Shown here: positions 8,220 through 17,962 of the stretch, one piece after another
Layout of the letters: each line of letters begins with the position of its first letter
How positions within the stretch are numbered: the stretch's first letter is position 1
Assembly (NCBI RefSeq): GCF_030541005.1
Contig: NZ_JASSVM010000002.1
Coordinates: forward strand, 1 to 64,000
Source of the DNA: Marinobacter sp. SS5-14b
Lineage (GTDB): Bacteria; Pseudomonadota; Gammaproteobacteria; Pseudomonadales; Oleiphilaceae
DNA: 64,000 nucleotides
Reading direction: 5' to 3'
Made by a program: the position numbers and the translations under genes
Notes under the pieces: generated by a model
Told to the model about the DNA's origin: nothing
The model's database searches: none
The model's input: the letters and a program-made list of their open reading frames with translations, nothing else

Positions 8220-10865
8220 CTAGGCGACTGTTCCTGTGAATTTGTTTTCGTTAACGCCCAGAGTGACCTTGGTCACCGGCTCTCTTGCCGCCAGTTTTTC
8301 CAGCAGTGCCAGCGATACCGGTGGCAACAGTTCGCCTTCGATGATCGATTCCAGCATCCTTGCGCCGTTTTCGCTTCTGGTGGCGCGGCTGCGGATGGCT
8401 TCTACCAGGCCGTCTTCCAGTTCCACCTCGGTGTGGTAACGGGCTTTGATCTGGTCAGCCAGGCGCTGGAGTTTGTCGCCGACGATGCGGTTGAGGGTGT
8501 CTTCGCCCAGCGGCAGGTAGGGCACCACTTCCATTCGTGCCAGCAACGCGGGTTTGAAGAAGTTGGCCAGTTCCGGATACAGGGCTTCTTCGATCTTTTC
8601 CGGTGCATCGGCGTGGTTGACGATGGTCTGGTAGCCGAGGTTGGAGGTGAGGAAGAAGACCACGTTTTTGCAGTCGATCAACCGGCCTTCGCCGTCCGCC
8701 AGTTCGCCTTTGTCGAAGGCCTGGTAGAACAGGTTGAGGACCTCCGGGTGGGCTTTTTCGACTTCGTCGAGCAGGACCACGGAATAGGGTTTCTGTCGGA
8801 TGGCTTCGGTGAGGATGCCGCCTTCGCCGAATCCGACATAGCCTGGGGGTGAGCCGATCAGGCGGGAGACGGTGTGTTTCTCCTGGTATTCGGACATGTT
8901 GATGGTGGTGAGGAACTGGCGGCCGCCGTAGAGCAGTTCAGCCAGCTGTACCACGGTTTCGGTTTTGCCAACGCCGCTGGGGCCTACCAGCAGGAAGGCA
9001 CCCATGGGACGGCCGGGCCGGCGCAGGTCGGCGCGGGCGGTGAGCAGGTGCTGGTGCAGGCAGTCTATGGCGGTGTCCTGGCCTTTGATGTGGGCCTGCA
9101 GGTACGCCGGCAAGTGGGTGATTTTCTCCAGCTCGTCGGTGGTCATGCGATTGACAGGAATGCCTGTCCAGTCGGCGATGACTTCGGCCACCTGGCGAGC
9201 GTCGACCCGGGCGTGGACCAGGGGCTCGTCGGCCTGAAGCTCGGCCAGTTCCTGTTCGATGGCGGCGGCTTCGCTTTTCAGGTCTGGACGTTCTTCGTAA
9301 TCGCTCTCGGCCAACTCAACAGCTGCGTCCGCAGCGGTTTCGGTTTCGGTTTCGACATCACTCAGCAGCTTTTCGCGAATTTCAATCAGCCGGGCCACCA
9401 GGTCGCGCTGGTCGTTCCAGCTTTGTTCCAGGGCTTCGGATTCGGCGGTCAGGTTAGCAATCTGTTGCGCCAGCGCCTGTTCACGTTCTGCGTCTACACT
9501 CTGGCCCAAGGTATGCTCCCGGCTCAGCAGTTCCTGTTCCATGGCAAGCTGGTGCAACTCACTGCGCACGTGGCTGAGACGACGGGGCGGCGTGCTCAGG
9601 TTAAGGCTGACCCGGGCGCAGGCGGTGTCCAGTACGTCGATGGCTTTGTCCGGCAACTGGCGGCCGGCCAGGTAACGGGCAGACATTTCCGCAGCGGCTT
9701 TCAGGGCACTGTCAGCGACCAGTACCTGATGGGCTTTTTCGTAGACGGTGCGCAGGCCACGGAGGATGTGCACAGCTTCGCCTGGAGTCGGTTCGCTCAG
9801 AGCCACGGGCTGAAAGCGGCGGCTCAGGGCCGGGTCTTTTTCGAAGTATTTCTTGTACTCGCGCCAGGTGGTCGCGGCGATGGTGCGCAGCTCGCCCCGG
9901 GCCAGGGCTGGCTTCAGCAAGTTGGCGGCGTCGGAGCCGCCTTCGCTGTTGCCGGCGCCAATCAGGGTGTGGGCTTCGTCGATGAACAGGATGATCGGAG
10001 TGGCAGAACCTTTGACTGCTTCGATCACGCCTTTCAGGCGCTTCTCGAATTCGCCTTTGACCGATGCACCGGCCTGCAGGGCGCCCATGTCCAGGGTCCA
10101 GAGTTCAACGGTTTTCAGGCGGTCCGGCACGTCGCCGCTAACAATGCGCAGGGCCAAACCTTCCACCAGGGCACTTTTGCCCACGCCGGCATCACCCACC
10201 ACAATCGGGTTGTTCTTGCGGCGGCGGCAGAGGATGTCGATCATCTGGTCGATTTCGGCATCCCGGCAGACCACCGGGTCCAGCTTTTGTTCCCGGGCCA
10301 GTTTGGTGAAGTCGGTGGCGTAGCGTTTGAGCGGGTCCATGTCGGTATCCGCCACAGGCTTGGCAGAGGCGTTTTCCGTCAGCTGTGGGCGCTCGACAGA
10401 ACCTTCGGTTAGGCGATCGAATTGTTTGCGTAACTGTTCCCGGTTGATGTCCACCAGAGTCTGGGCCACTCGCGGCATCAGATAGCGGTCGGCGTTCATC
10501 AACAGCGCCAGGAAGAGCGCGCCGGAGCGCAGTTCTGTGTGCCCGAGCTCAGTTGAGGCCAGCAGCCAGGCGTCCTGCATCAACTCCACCAGCAAAGGTG
10601 AAAACGACGGATAGGGCTCGGCGGATTGGGCTTCGCCGTTCAAGCTCTCGCCCACCTGCGGTTGCAGCTGCTGATGATTGATGCCGGTGTGCTCCAGAAT
10701 CTGGCGCACATCACAGAAGGGTGTTTCCAGCAATTTGAACAGCAGGTGCGCGGGCGTAATCTCAGCGCCCTGACGGCTGATACACAAGGCAGCGGAGGCT
10801 TCCAGGGCCTGGCGTGAAATATCGTTGAGGCGCCCGATGAGCGCCGGCAGTTCTACCCGAATCAC
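8220..10865 (-). CDS. clpV: T6SS sheath-recycling AAA+ ATPase TssH (ClpV)
   Basis: 881 residues with the ClpB/ClpV layout: N-terminal Clp repeat domain, first AAA+ domain (Walker A GDAGVGKSALVEG, Walker B-like LFIDEAHTLIGAG), a middle region with coiled-coil character, and a second AAA+ domain (GPSGVGKTETV, VVLLDEVEKAHPEV). ClpV disassembles the contracted TssB/TssC sheath. The start is taken as GTG at 10865 (VIRVELPALIGRLN), which matches the family N-terminus and has AAGGA 7 nt upstream; a longer frame would overlap tssL. It lies 10 bp after tssL. Repeat DNA separates it from vasH. Confidence 0.95.
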   Translation of the reverse strand: MIRVELPALIGRLNDISRQALEASAALCISRQGAEITPAHLLFKLLETPFCDVRQILEHTGINHQQLQPQVGESLNGEAQSAEPYPSFSPLLVELMQDAWLLASTELGHTELRSGALFLALLMNADRYLMPRVAQTLVDINREQLRKQFDRLTEGSVERPQLTENASAKPVADTDMDPLKRYATDFTKLAREQKLDPVVCRDAEIDQMIDILCRRRKNNPIVVGDAGVGKSALVEGLALRIVSGDVPDRLKTVELWTLDMGALQAGASVKGEFEKRLKGVIEAVKGSATPIILFIDEAHTLIGAGNSEGGSDAANLLKPALARGELRTIAATTWREYKKYFEKDPALSRRFQPVALSEPTPGEAVHILRGLRTVYEKAHQVLVADSALKAAAEMSARYLAGRQLPDKAIDVLDTACARVSLNLSTPPRRLSHVRSELHQLAMEQELLSREHTLGQSVDAEREQALAQQIANLTAESEALEQSWNDQRDLVARLIEIREKLLSDVETETETAADAAVELAESDYEERPDLKSEAAAIEQELAELQADEPLVHARVDARQVAEVIADWTGIPVNRMTTDELEKITHLPAYLQAHIKGQDTAIDCLHQHLLTARADLRRPGRPMGAFLLVGPSGVGKTETVVQLAELLYGGRQFLTTINMSEYQEKHTVSRLIGSPPGYVGFGEGGILTEAIRQKPYSVVLLDEVEKAHPEVLNLFYQAFDKGELADGEGRLIDCKNVVFFLTSNLGYQTIVNHADAPEKIEEALYPELANFFKPALLARMEVVPYLPLGEDTLNRIVGDKLQRLADQIKARYHTEVELEDGLVEAIRSRATRSENGARMLESIIEGELLPPVSLALLEKLAAREPVTKVTLGVNENKFTGTVA

Positions 10866-10875
10866 AGTGATATCC

Positions 10876-11697
10876 TTATTTCGGTAGTTGGTCCAGTACG
10901 CTGAGCACATCCCTGATGCGTTCGTTCAGCGCAATGTTGTAAAGGTGGTAAATGCCCGCCATGGCCGCGATAAACAGGCCGCCAATGCCCCAGATGGGTA
11001 AGCCACTTCTCAGCCGGTTGCGGGCCGGCACGACGTTTTCGGCGGCATCCGCCAGCGGCTGGGCGTCCCGATCGCTGCGCAACTCCCGCAGTTGCTGATA
11101 CAGGCCACGGACGATCTGGTCGTATTCGTCCCGGCCGTTTTCCATCACTTTGTAGCGACCTTCAAAGCCGAGGCACAGGCACAGATAGATGAAACCCAGC
11201 ATGTCGCGATAGCGCTCTGGCTCTTTCTCCATCCGGGCCAGAATGGCGAAAACTTTTTCGCCACCCCAGGTTTCGTTATGGAAGCGGGACAGCAGCGAGT
11301 GCTGAGACCACACGCTGTGGGCGCCCCAGTCCGTGCCCAGCACGGCTTCGTCGATAAAGGCACACAAAACATATCGGTAGGCCACAACCGTCGGGCGCTC
11401 ATAGCCCTGTTCGATGAGCTCCCGATCGATCGCCGCCACTTCGTCCACCACCTGCTGGTAGAGTGTTTCGACACTTCGGAAGTCCGCCAGCCGGCGCACC
11501 CGGATCACCAGGCCCAGCAGCGGAGTGGCGGCGTCGATCAAGCGGTTTTCTTCCAGCCCTCGGAGCTGGAAACCATCGTTATCGAATTCCGCCCGGGAAC
11601 CGCCCTGGTCGGTATCCGCAAACAGAAGGTCACTGAATGCACGATCACCCGAATCCCTGGTGTTGTCTGGTCTGTCCATTACCGGTGCATTTGCCAT
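10876..11697 (-). CDS. tssL: T6SS membrane-complex protein TssL (DotU)
   Basis: 273 residues with a cytoplasmic DotU domain and one C-terminal membrane segment (LPIWGIGGLFIAAMAGIYH, about 242-260) that makes it tail-anchored. There is no peptidoglycan-binding OmpA-like extension after the membrane segment, so this is the short TssL type and peptidoglycan anchoring must come from another protein. It follows tssK by 3 bp, with AGGA 8 nt before the ATG. Confidence 0.93.
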   Translation of the reverse strand: MANAPVMDRPDNTRDSGDRAFSDLLFADTDQGGSRAEFDNDGFQLRGLEENRLIDAATPLLGLVIRVRRLADFRSVETLYQQVVDEVAAIDRELIEQGYERPTVVAYRYVLCAFIDEAVLGTDWGAHSVWSQHSLLSRFHNETWGGEKVFAILARMEKEPERYRDMLGFIYLCLCLGFEGRYKVMENGRDEYDQIVRGLYQQLRELRSDRDAQPLADAAENVVPARNRLRSGLPIWGIGGLFIAAMAGIYHLYNIALNERIRDVLSVLDQLPK

Positions 11698-11700
11698 GAT

Positions 11701-13035
11701 TTAGTTCCTGATTGCCCAGAATTGCATTTCCAGCCCCGGGAAGCTGCCGGCCACGTGGAAGGCGAAGCCGCTGGCATTGTCGAGCATCTGCCAGGCCTGG
11801 CTCTGGTCATCCAGCCGGAAGTACACAAAGCCGGCGTGATATGGCAACTGGCGCGGGGCCACCGGCAGTGCCGACAGCGGAATGCCCGGCAACTGCAGAC
11901 TGATGAGGTCGCGAATCTTCTCCACCGACGCCACTTTGCACTGCTGGGTAAACTGCTTGCGCAGGTCGTCCAGCGGTATGTCGGCTTTCACCGCCAGGAT
12001 GAACTCGGCATCCTTGATGATCTGGCCATCCTGCACCGGCGCTACCGTCAGACCGTATTGGCGCTGTTGCAGAGAGATCGACAGCGCACGCGGCTCCAAC
12101 ACGGTGCTCAGGGCCTGACGCAGTACTTGCATCAACGGGCTGAAACAGCCTTCTGGCAGGTCGTGGTCATAAGGGGTGAATTCCTTCGGCATCCGGCTTT
12201 CATCGGTAAACGTCACCAGCTCACCGCACAGTTCCAGCAACGCCTCGTAAAGGCGCTCGGGGTGCAGCTGACGTAGCCGTGCCAGGTGCATGAATTTCGG
12301 ATGCGACCGGTTCAGCATCTGCAGCAGCATGAAGTCGGAAACATCCGCGACACCGCCCTGACCCGGTGCACCCACACGCTCGGCGATATTGCGGGCCCGC
12401 TCCTGCATCAGCCCGGCCATTTCACCAACAAACCGTTGCAAACGCGGCGCAGAACGCACACTGAGCATGGTCGGCAGGAAGTTCGGGTCCATCACCAGGC
12501 TGCCGTCCGGGCGCTTTTCGAGAATGCGGCCAATGGCCAGTGCTGCATAGGCGCTGCGATCTTCCCGTTCCAACATCAGACGCGGCGCTACCCGGCCAAT
12601 GTCAATCGTGTGCGCATCGCCATCCACCGAGTGCAGATCCCGGATTTCAACCGACAGTGCTCGAAAACGCCCGGCTACCGGGGCCTCCGGCCACTCCACT
12701 TCGGCCAGGCTGTCGCTGCCCAGCGGCAAGGCCAGATACACCACCTGGTTCGCCACTGAAGCATCGACGATCTCGAGAGGCTCCGGCATGACATCGTCCT
12801 GGGGCAGGTTGAACCGGGTGCCGTCCGGGAACAATCCAGAGGCACGCACCAGACCCACCCGGCCAAAACTGAGGTACTCGGCGTTCAGCTCCAGGTCACT
12901 GAAGCCATACAGGTAATCCGAGACCGCCAGCGCCCGTTCGTTGATCTGGTGTTCCAGGTACCGTTGTTGTTGCTGGAAGTGCTGAGGCTTGATAAACAGC
13001 CCGTCACTCCAGACCACTCTATTGGTGACGGCCAT
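11701..13035 (-). CDS. tssK: T6SS baseplate adaptor TssK
   Basis: 444 residues. The N-terminus VVWSDGLFIKPQHFQQQ is the well-conserved TssK opening, and the length is typical. TssK trimers link the baseplate (TssEFG, VgrG) to the TssJLM membrane complex. Its start overlaps the tssJ stop (TGATG), pointing to translational coupling. Confidence 0.95.
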   Translation of the reverse strand: MAVTNRVVWSDGLFIKPQHFQQQQRYLEHQINERALAVSDYLYGFSDLELNAEYLSFGRVGLVRASGLFPDGTRFNLPQDDVMPEPLEIVDASVANQVVYLALPLGSDSLAEVEWPEAPVAGRFRALSVEIRDLHSVDGDAHTIDIGRVAPRLMLEREDRSAYAALAIGRILEKRPDGSLVMDPNFLPTMLSVRSAPRLQRFVGEMAGLMQERARNIAERVGAPGQGGVADVSDFMLLQMLNRSHPKFMHLARLRQLHPERLYEALLELCGELVTFTDESRMPKEFTPYDHDLPEGCFSPLMQVLRQALSTVLEPRALSISLQQRQYGLTVAPVQDGQIIKDAEFILAVKADIPLDDLRKQFTQQCKVASVEKIRDLISLQLPGIPLSALPVAPRQLPYHAGFVYFRLDDQSQAWQMLDNASGFAFHVAGSFPGLEMQFWAIRN

Positions 13036-13568
13036 CAGCTTTCATCCGAACGTGTCAGTTTTACTTCCCGCTCGCGCAGGTTGACCAGCAGGTGATAGCG
13101 GCCACCAATCGGGTCGACCTGCACCACTTTTTTCCACTGGGACAGGTTGGGGTAGGCGTAAAACGCAATCACGCCAATAAACCGGGTGTCCTCACTGATG
13201 TCGAACGGCTCGACAAACTTGAACTGACCCGGCACCAGCGTGTAATCACTGTGATCGACATAATTCCGGCCCAGGGAGTCTTCAAGGTTATTGAGCAGCT
13301 GGTCAAAGTCCCCCGCCATCAACAGCGAGCTGTCCCGCAGCTCGATAATCTGGAACGCGATCGGCGTAGGCGCCAGCGATTCGTTGGGGTTCACCCCGGG
13401 CTCCGCCAGCATGGTGAGATCGACCCGGCTAGGCAGGTCTTCCGCGTATCCCACCGGAATGTCGGGGTCCCAGAGCACTTTGGCGGTTTTGGTGACCGCG
13501 TTGTACGGGGTACTGCACCCCACCAGAAACGTAACAATAGCCAGCAAGCTCCATTTGCAGTACTTCAC
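13035..13568 (-). CDS. tssJ: T6SS outer-membrane lipoprotein TssJ
   Basis: 177 residues with a lipoprotein signal peptide ending in the lipobox LVGC (Cys at about residue 18). TssJ sits in the inner leaflet of the outer membrane and binds the TssM periplasmic domain. The start codon is GTG and overlaps the tagH stop (GTGA), indicating coupled translation. Confidence 0.92.
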   Translation of the reverse strand: MKYCKWSLLAIVTFLVGCSTPYNAVTKTAKVLWDPDIPVGYAEDLPSRVDLTMLAEPGVNPNESLAPTPIAFQIIELRDSSLLMAGDFDQLLNNLEDSLGRNYVDHSDYTLVPGQFKFVEPFDISEDTRFIGVIAFYAYPNLSQWKKVVQVDPIGGRYHLLVNLREREVKLTRSDES

Positions 13569-14890
13569 AACAAGTTCTCCCTCTGTAATTGGCGCAGGTG
13601 TTGGTCGTAAGCCTGGTCGAATACCTCCTGAAAGAGGCGTTCAAAGCCCTGCTGACGACTGGATTTGAGTTCTCGGTAATAATGTTGGTACATGTCCCAG
13701 GCCCAACGGCCCTCGTCTTCGTTGTCCTGCAGGCCACGGCGATAGCCGTGAAACCGGCGCAACAAGGCCTCCGGTGAGAAGGCGTGAAGTATGGCTTCCA
13801 GGGCCTCGCGGATCGCTTCCTGCGTGGCCTGCTGGTGATGGTTCAGGCTATCCAGACTTTCCCTGACCGCAGCAGGTGCTGACAGGTGAACCGGGCTGCG
13901 CTCGGCCGCAAACAGCGTCTGAATCGTGCCTGCGTAATCATTCCCCAGGCGAAGCGGGTTATCCTCGATCGGCTGCAGTCGGGTGCGCAGCGCCCGATGC
14001 CGGGAGTCCTCGCCCTGGTGCAGCGCCAGCAAACCGTCCACGGTGGCTTTCAGGGTCTGGCCGGCTTCTTCCAGAAACAGCCGCATATCGTCACTGTCGG
14101 CAAAATCAATGTCCGCACCCAGGCCACGCATCAAAGGTGCACCGCTGATGTGTTGCCGGCTGGCGTCCCTGGGCTGTTCTCTGTTTTCTGACATTCCGTG
14201 TCGCTCCTGTATCGGTTGCTCGCTGCTCCGGGTATCGCGGTTCAAAGGCAGGCCCATGGCCACATCGCGATTTTCACGATACTCATCGCTGACGTCTGCC
14301 GAACGGGCAAACCAGGCCTGATCACTGGCCAGCAACTCCGGGGCATCCTCCCCCGACTCTCGGGCCGAATATTGCCACGGTGCCAGCGGGTCAGTGCTGA
14401 CCGTCTCTCCCGCTGGAGACTGCAAGCCTTCGAGAGGCTCACGCCCATCCGGCATTCTTTGGCGGGATGACGATTTCAGCAGCGCCCCCTCCGTTCCGTC
14501 GATCAACCGGGAGTCCTGGCCGGTCTCTTGATCAAGGTCTGAGTCGCCGGCCATCTCGCCATTGAGCTCTGCCCGCATCTGGTAGCGGCCGATGGTCAGG
14601 GTATCGCCGTGGTTCAGGCGGGCCCGACGGCCACGTCCCACCGGTTGGCTGTTGCTGTTGATGTAGGTTCGGCCGCTGCGGTCAATCAGGCAGAAACCGC
14701 CATCCAGGTATCGGACTTCTGCGTGGCCTGCCACGGCGCCCGTGCGGTGCGACGATAACCGCCAGGTATCATTGGCCGCGGTGCCGATAGACCCCCCGCC
14801 CGTTCCGAAACTGTGCTCGATGCTGGCCCCGCCACCACTTTCGGTCGGGTTGATGATGACCAGCTTTAATCCTGCTGTCTGATGTCCCAC
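13565..14890 (-). CDS. tagH: T6SS-associated FHA-domain protein TagH (Fha)
   Basis: 441 residues. An N-terminal FHA domain (about 20-105; HAEVRYLDGGFCLIDRSGRTY and NGE-type core) is followed by a variable linker and a C-terminal conserved helical region (about 260-441) typical of TagH. FHA domains read phosphothreonine; in other T6SS they work with the PpkA kinase and PppA phosphatase. Neither of those genes is in this cluster, so phospho-control, if present, is encoded elsewhere. GTG start with AAGGAG upstream. Confidence 0.9.
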   Translation of the reverse strand: MGHQTAGLKLVIINPTESGGGASIEHSFGTGGGSIGTAANDTWRLSSHRTGAVAGHAEVRYLDGGFCLIDRSGRTYINSNSQPVGRGRRARLNHGDTLTIGRYQMRAELNGEMAGDSDLDQETGQDSRLIDGTEGALLKSSSRQRMPDGREPLEGLQSPAGETVSTDPLAPWQYSARESGEDAPELLASDQAWFARSADVSDEYRENRDVAMGLPLNRDTRSSEQPIQERHGMSENREQPRDASRQHISGAPLMRGLGADIDFADSDDMRLFLEEAGQTLKATVDGLLALHQGEDSRHRALRTRLQPIEDNPLRLGNDYAGTIQTLFAAERSPVHLSAPAAVRESLDSLNHHQQATQEAIREALEAILHAFSPEALLRRFHGYRRGLQDNEDEGRWAWDMYQHYYRELKSSRQQGFERLFQEVFDQAYDQHLRQLQRENLL

Positions 14891-14908
14891 CTGATCAGGC
14901 TCCTTGCC

Positions 14909-15925
14909 TTAACGTCGTATCTGGATTCGCACAGCCGGGCGTTCACGGGCCCGGTCGGGTGTCACAAAAGAGTTCCAGCCCAGGCGAACGTCCTCACCGA
15001 GTTGCATGGGGCGGATGTCCTTGGGCCGCATCTGCAGCTCCAGGTCATAGGCCAGTTGCTCCCGAGTAGTAAACTCCACCAACTTCACCAGGCGCTCGTG
15101 ATCGCGACCGTTGGGCAGAAAATCCGCAAACCGTTGCCGGCTCAGATTGCGCAACCGCAAAATGAATTTTCCGCTGCGGTCCCGGATACTTGCGCCCAGC
15201 AGCGTGTCCTGGCCCAGGCAGGCATTGGCCTGACCCAAACGGGTTTGCTGATCTTTGGCGATGGCCACTTTGCGCAGCACCCACTGTTCGATGCTGACGT
15301 CGTCCAGATCAAAACAATGCGCCACAATGCCACTGACCACTTCCGGCGACCGGCTACGCCCCGCCATCTGACCGGCGTAGGCCAGCATCTTGGACCAGTT
15401 GACCGGCGTTGCCTCCCTCAGCCGGCTGTCGCCCAGTCCGACCAGAGAGAACACCAATTCCGAGAAGCCATCGCTGGCACCGGGCTGAAACCGAACGTAA
15501 TAGCGGTACTTGCGCCAGGCCCGGTGGAACAGGGTCACCAGCCGATGGTTAAAGAAATCCAGAAAGTGCCGTCGCACCCCCAGGTTCTGGCCGGCTTCCC
15601 AGGCCAGATCTTCCAGGTAATAACCCGGCAGCGGCGACTGGGAACCGTGCAAGCCCAGAAAACTCACTTCCATCTGGTAGGGCGCGTGTTCGTGCTCCGG
15701 CGAAAAGGCCGAGACCACATCGCTGCCCGGAAATCCCAGACCGGCGGAGGCCGAAAATCGAATGCGTTCCTGCCGGGGCTCGCTGCTGCCGGGCCGCTCC
15801 AGATCATCCCCGTGGTGCCGGTGAATCAGATCCACCAACTGAAAAAAACTGTATCGTTTTGCGTCGCCGAGAACGGGTTCCAGCCCGACTACATCAGCGG
15901 CTGCTGACCTTGCTGCAACGTCCAT
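14909..15925 (-). CDS. tssG: T6SS baseplate protein TssG
   Basis: 338 residues of the TssG (VasB/ImpH) family: an N-terminal FFQLVDLIHRHH motif, a central RYYVRFQPGASDGFSELVF region and a C-terminal RPAVRIQIRR tail. TssG with TssF, TssE and TssK forms the baseplate wedge. The start codon ATG lies inside the 3' end of tssF, overlapping by 37 bp, and I see no better downstream start. Confidence 0.92.
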   Translation of the reverse strand: MDVAARSAAADVVGLEPVLGDAKRYSFFQLVDLIHRHHGDDLERPGSSEPRQERIRFSASAGLGFPGSDVVSAFSPEHEHAPYQMEVSFLGLHGSQSPLPGYYLEDLAWEAGQNLGVRRHFLDFFNHRLVTLFHRAWRKYRYYVRFQPGASDGFSELVFSLVGLGDSRLREATPVNWSKMLAYAGQMAGRSRSPEVVSGIVAHCFDLDDVSIEQWVLRKVAIAKDQQTRLGQANACLGQDTLLGASIRDRSGKFILRLRNLSRQRFADFLPNGRDHERLVKLVEFTTREQLAYDLELQMRPKDIRPMQLGEDVRLGWNSFVTPDRARERPAVRIQIRR

Positions 15926-17661
15926 GTGTAGCGTTCCTGATTCTCTGTGTTCACCACTTCCAGCTGGTGAAAAGCGTTAATACTGGCGTAAAGCGCAAAA
16001 AACCGACTCAACACAGTGCCAAACAAGTAAAGGTCGCCTTCGCTGCCAAAGTTCTGCTGATCCAGCTTCAGAACGGAGCGAATACCCCGCACCGGCAGCC
16101 CCCGGACCATCCGGTCCACCGGCTGGGTGCTGATTTCGCTGATACCCGCCAACCGCTTTTGCGACACGCGCTCGGCCTGGCGATCCACCAGTGCCCGGAA
16201 GTCATACACCCGCAACACCGTGCGCAGCGCATCCACATCCAGCATCGACAGGTAGTTCAGGGACAAATTTGAAATCAGTGTCCACAGCAGACTGCCGTCC
16301 AGGGTCGGCCGCAAGGTCGCGGTCGGGCGGGTGATGTTGCTGAACGAGGCAAACGCCGGCGTTGTTTCTGTCGCCATGCAAATCTCTCCCACCGCCAGCT
16401 GCTGGGGCAGTTGCCGGTTGGTGCAGGTAAGGGTCAGCGAGACCGCTTCCTGTCGGCTCATACATTCGGATTCGTCACCACGCACAAAGGAAATGTAGTG
16501 ATCAAAGCCATCACCGCGCACGCTCTCGCGGGTGCGTACCCGGTAGTAAAGGGCGGTGCGGCCACGATCCCGCTCCACTTCATGCTGAAAGCTTTCGAAG
16601 GCCGTATAGAGCCGCGGCTCCCCCCGTCCGGAACGGCCCTCGAGCCAGCCTTCAACCTGTTCAATGCTGAACACTTCAAAGTGCTCCGGGCAGCGGCTGG
16701 ACGGCGAAATACGGTATTCCGTCTGGCGGCCGTTCAGATCCACAGGCTCGCCTTCGTGGCTGAACAAGTTCACGGCAGGTGTGCAGTAAAGCTGCAGGGA
16801 GTCTCGCGTTACCCGCGCATCCGGCGGCAAAATCCGGCTGAAGTGAAAGCGTAGGCTGACTTCATCGGCCTGCACTGCCGGCAGTCGGGATTTCAGGCCA
16901 CCGAGATCGACAAACCGGAAGGCTTCCGGAAAACTCAGGTATTCCTGAATAATCCGGTAACCGGCGTAGGCGTTCTTCGGATACGGAAGAATGGCTTCGT
17001 CGGTGGCAAACCCGACCGGCTGCAGTAGCGATGACGGCAGGCTGTACACGTTGCCGCCAATCACCAGTTCCATGCGGCTGAGGTAGTGGTTCAGCCACAG
17101 GTACAGGGTTTCCGCGGTGTGGTTATCGCCCCCCAGGTAAAAGCGCAGGCTGTCGAGGCCGAGACTGTTCAGGGGCTGGTCGGTGTGCAGGGCCAGGTCT
17201 ACGGTCACTGAAGACACTTCCCGGGAATGCTCGGCATGGGCATCGGCCACGCTGACCGGAAAGATGTCCACGGCCCGGCAGGTTCGGAACCGGCACTGGG
17301 TCTGCCGGCTGGGTTCGCCTAGCGGTCGGCTTTTGATTTCGGTATGTCGCTCTACCGTCTGGCGCTCACTGATCGCATGCAACTGCGGGTCAAAGCGCAT
17401 GATGGTGCAGCTGGGCACGGGCCGCAGGTAGTTCGGCCAAAGCATGTTAAGCAGGGAGTGTGTCAGCTCCGGGAATTCGTCTTCGACTTTTTCACGGAGT
17501 TTGCCGGTCAGGAAGGCAAAGCCTTCGAGCAGGCGCTCGACGTCCGGGTCGGTGCTTTGTTCGGATAAAAAGCGGGTCAGTTGCGGGTGCGCTTCGGCAA
17601 ATTCCCTGCCTTGCAGCCGCAAAAAGCTCAACTCATCCCTGTAGAACCTGTTCAACTTCAT
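15889..17661 (-). CDS. tssF: T6SS baseplate protein TssF
   Basis: 590 residues. The opening MKLNRFYRDELSFLR and the GFAFLTGKLREKVEDEFPEL segment (about 66-85) are hallmarks of TssF (VasA/ImpG). It is the main wedge protein of the T6SS baseplate. Gene order tssE-tssF-tssG is standard, but here tssE and tssF are separated by 301 bp of hairpin repeats, which is unusual inside this operon type. Confidence 0.95.
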   Translation of the reverse strand: MKLNRFYRDELSFLRLQGREFAEAHPQLTRFLSEQSTDPDVERLLEGFAFLTGKLREKVEDEFPELTHSLLNMLWPNYLRPVPSCTIMRFDPQLHAISERQTVERHTEIKSRPLGEPSRQTQCRFRTCRAVDIFPVSVADAHAEHSREVSSVTVDLALHTDQPLNSLGLDSLRFYLGGDNHTAETLYLWLNHYLSRMELVIGGNVYSLPSSLLQPVGFATDEAILPYPKNAYAGYRIIQEYLSFPEAFRFVDLGGLKSRLPAVQADEVSLRFHFSRILPPDARVTRDSLQLYCTPAVNLFSHEGEPVDLNGRQTEYRISPSSRCPEHFEVFSIEQVEGWLEGRSGRGEPRLYTAFESFQHEVERDRGRTALYYRVRTRESVRGDGFDHYISFVRGDESECMSRQEAVSLTLTCTNRQLPQQLAVGEICMATETTPAFASFSNITRPTATLRPTLDGSLLWTLISNLSLNYLSMLDVDALRTVLRVYDFRALVDRQAERVSQKRLAGISEISTQPVDRMVRGLPVRGIRSVLKLDQQNFGSEGDLYLFGTVLSRFFALYASINAFHQLEVVNTENQERYTWTLQQGQQPLM

Positions 17662-17706
17662 TGTTTACTGCACCTTTACTTCGCCCATTCTGGCTCCGAG
17701 CCGGGA

Positions 17707-17803
17707 TGTGGGTAGCCTTTCCAAAAGACGCTTCGAGCCCATCCATGGGGCGCTTGAGCTCCGCCATCCATGGCTCCGCACACTTTTGGAAAGGCTACCC
17801 ACA
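17707..17803. repeat. Hairpin repeat copy C, 21-bp perfect inverted arms
   Basis: Arms 17707-17727 and 17783-17803 are perfect complements over 21 bp, with a 55-nt loop. It shares TTCCAAAA at the inner arm end and the CCGCCATCCATGGCTCCGCA loop half with copies B and D. The other loop half differs and carries a second CCATCCATGG. It lies in the tssE-tssF gap. Confidence 0.92.
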
Positions 17804-17860
17804 CCCCGTCTCTCATACTTGCCGTCAAAGTCACCCGGACCGCAAACACTCAGGTTTGCC

Positions 17861-17952
17861 GGAGGGGGCGGGGATGCTTTTCTGCCGGGAAAAAAGATGT
17901 CTGAGCGAAGCGAGTTGTTTTTTCCCAGAAGAAAATTGTCCCCCACCCCTCC
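17861..17952. repeat. Imperfect long palindrome, a different family
   Basis: Arms of about 35 nt (17861-17895 and 17918-17952) pair with several mismatches around a 22-nt centre containing GAGCGAAGCGAG. The arms are G-rich then A-rich (GGGAAAAAA / TTTTTTCCC at the inner ends). A short inverted repeat (GCAAAC / GTTTGC) sits just before it near 17843. The stem ends about 10 nt after the tssE stop. Confidence 0.8.
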
Positions 17953-17962
17953 AGCCCCCGAG

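Noticed and set aside
8874..10412. 512-residue open frame on the plus strand
   Set aside because: Antisense to clpV, whose motifs are unmistakable.
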